A stretch of 64,000 nt of DNA from Tubulanus polymorphus (lineage: Eukaryota > Nemertea > Palaeonemertea > Tubulaniformes > Tubulanidae). The position numbers were made by a program, and so were the translations under genes. The stretch lies in assembly GCF_964204645.1 (NCBI RefSeq), contig NC_134027.1, forward strand, positions 13,998,485 through 14,062,484, in the 5' to 3' direction. The notes under the pieces are model-generated. The model was not told the DNA's origin. It was given only the letters and a program-made list of their open reading frames with translations, and made no database searches. This document shows positions 63,421 through 64,000 of the stretch, piece after piece (within the stretch, counting starts at the first letter, position 1; the number at the start of each line of letters is the position of its first letter).

Positions 63421-64000
63421 GTAAAATAGTTGCTGTGGAGTCATCAATTAAAGGGCCACAAATAATGTAGCCCAATTTGGATGGAGTCAACAATAACTGA
63501 TCCGTCGTTAGATACTTGCCTAATCTTTCCGTCAATAAAATTATAGTAGAAGTCTGTGCCTATAAGTAAAGTAGCGTCAAATATATCTCAGTCTCCTGAT
63601 ACTAGACCGTGAGGGTGTGCTAATTCGTCTTGATTCAAACCGAGATCTATGAATAAATTAATTGGTACATTTAATGGGTTGGTTATGTTTGGAAACACCA
63701 ATGCCTCAATCTCAATTGTAGAGCGATCTTTACACATAACTAACAATATGACATTATCAAAATTTCTACTTTTATGTTCGTTTGAATCAAAAATTGCAAT
63801 ATTCCAATTTACCTGCCCAACAGGGCGTAAATCTAAATCTTGTACAAGTCTCTTTGAAATGACCGTATGTGTTGAACCATCGTCATACAATATATGGGCA
63901 GTGGAAAAATTTCTATTTTCACTGAAAACATTAGCAATAGTAGTTTTTAACAACACACATTTCGACTGTTAACTAGAATTGTCTGATTTCGTAACTACCT
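63421..64000 (-). pseudogene. BEL/Pao polyprotein remnant, aspartic protease part
   Basis: Minus strand: HILYDDGSTHTVISKRL is the protease active site (D-D-G-S variant of DSG/DEG). Then LVFPNITNPLNVPINLFIDL, a stop, and LLIGTDFYYNFIDGKI, the usual segment between protease and RT. Frameshifts separate it from the RT part at lower coordinates. The element continues beyond the right edge, where gag should lie. Confidence 0.8.

Overview
This is a gene-poor, repeat-dense stretch of an animal nuclear genome. The evidence is one vertebrate-type spliced gene with very long introns, AT-rich DNA, and dozens of eukaryotic transposon remnants (Maverick/Polinton, piggyBac, Penelope-like, CR1-like, BEL/Pao, Copia-like gag, TIR elements). 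A marine invertebrate, plausibly a mollusc, is my inference. It rests on the dispersed repeats that start with a short hairpin near ACAAGAG, carry a tandem core of about 130-150 bp and end in a hairpin, which resemble bivalve 'Pearl'/DINE-type elements. The species cannot be read from the sequence.

Layout. 1-9.83 kb: a satellite of 31-bp units (about 220 units in five blocks), each with a 7-bp inverted repeat, organised into higher-order copies of 1322, 1278 and 339 bp and interspersed with copies of a dispersed repeat (family A) and a reverse transcriptase fragment. 10.17-15.4 kb: a decayed, truncated Maverick/Polinton-like element on the minus strand, with PolB N-terminal part, integrase, small membrane protein, HNH nuclease and C2H2 micro-protein. 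15.76-16.32 kb: a gag fragment between 182-bp direct repeats.

16.65-46.19 kb, minus strand: eleven exons of an acyl-CoA synthetase gene, ACSF2-like, covering roughly the C-terminal 445 residues. Exon boundaries keep phase throughout except for one extra base in the fourth exon from the 3' end. The introns hold nearly everything else there: a 700-bp CA/CG array, a 2.15-kb element with 26-bp perfect inverted termini and its own small genes, a Penelope-like element, a piggyBac with its TTAA sites, a piggyBac-like MITE, a CR1-like 3' end and two tandem-core repeat families.

46.2-64 kb: more family A copies, three short non-autonomous TIR elements (CAGAG/CAGGG ends, direct repeats of about 6 bp), a tRNA-like sequence, two groups of broken forward-strand transposon-type genes, one of them split by a TA-flanked MITE, and a BEL/Pao polyprotein remnant running off the right end. 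I found no ACSF2 5' exons there. Apart from ACSF2, every recognisable coding region is a selfish-element remnant with stops or frameshifts. The most unusual items are the hairpin satellite with nested higher-order structure, the 2.15-kb TIR element with a Cys-rich antisense exon, and the repeated use of CTTAAG-centred terminal hairpins by unrelated repeat families.
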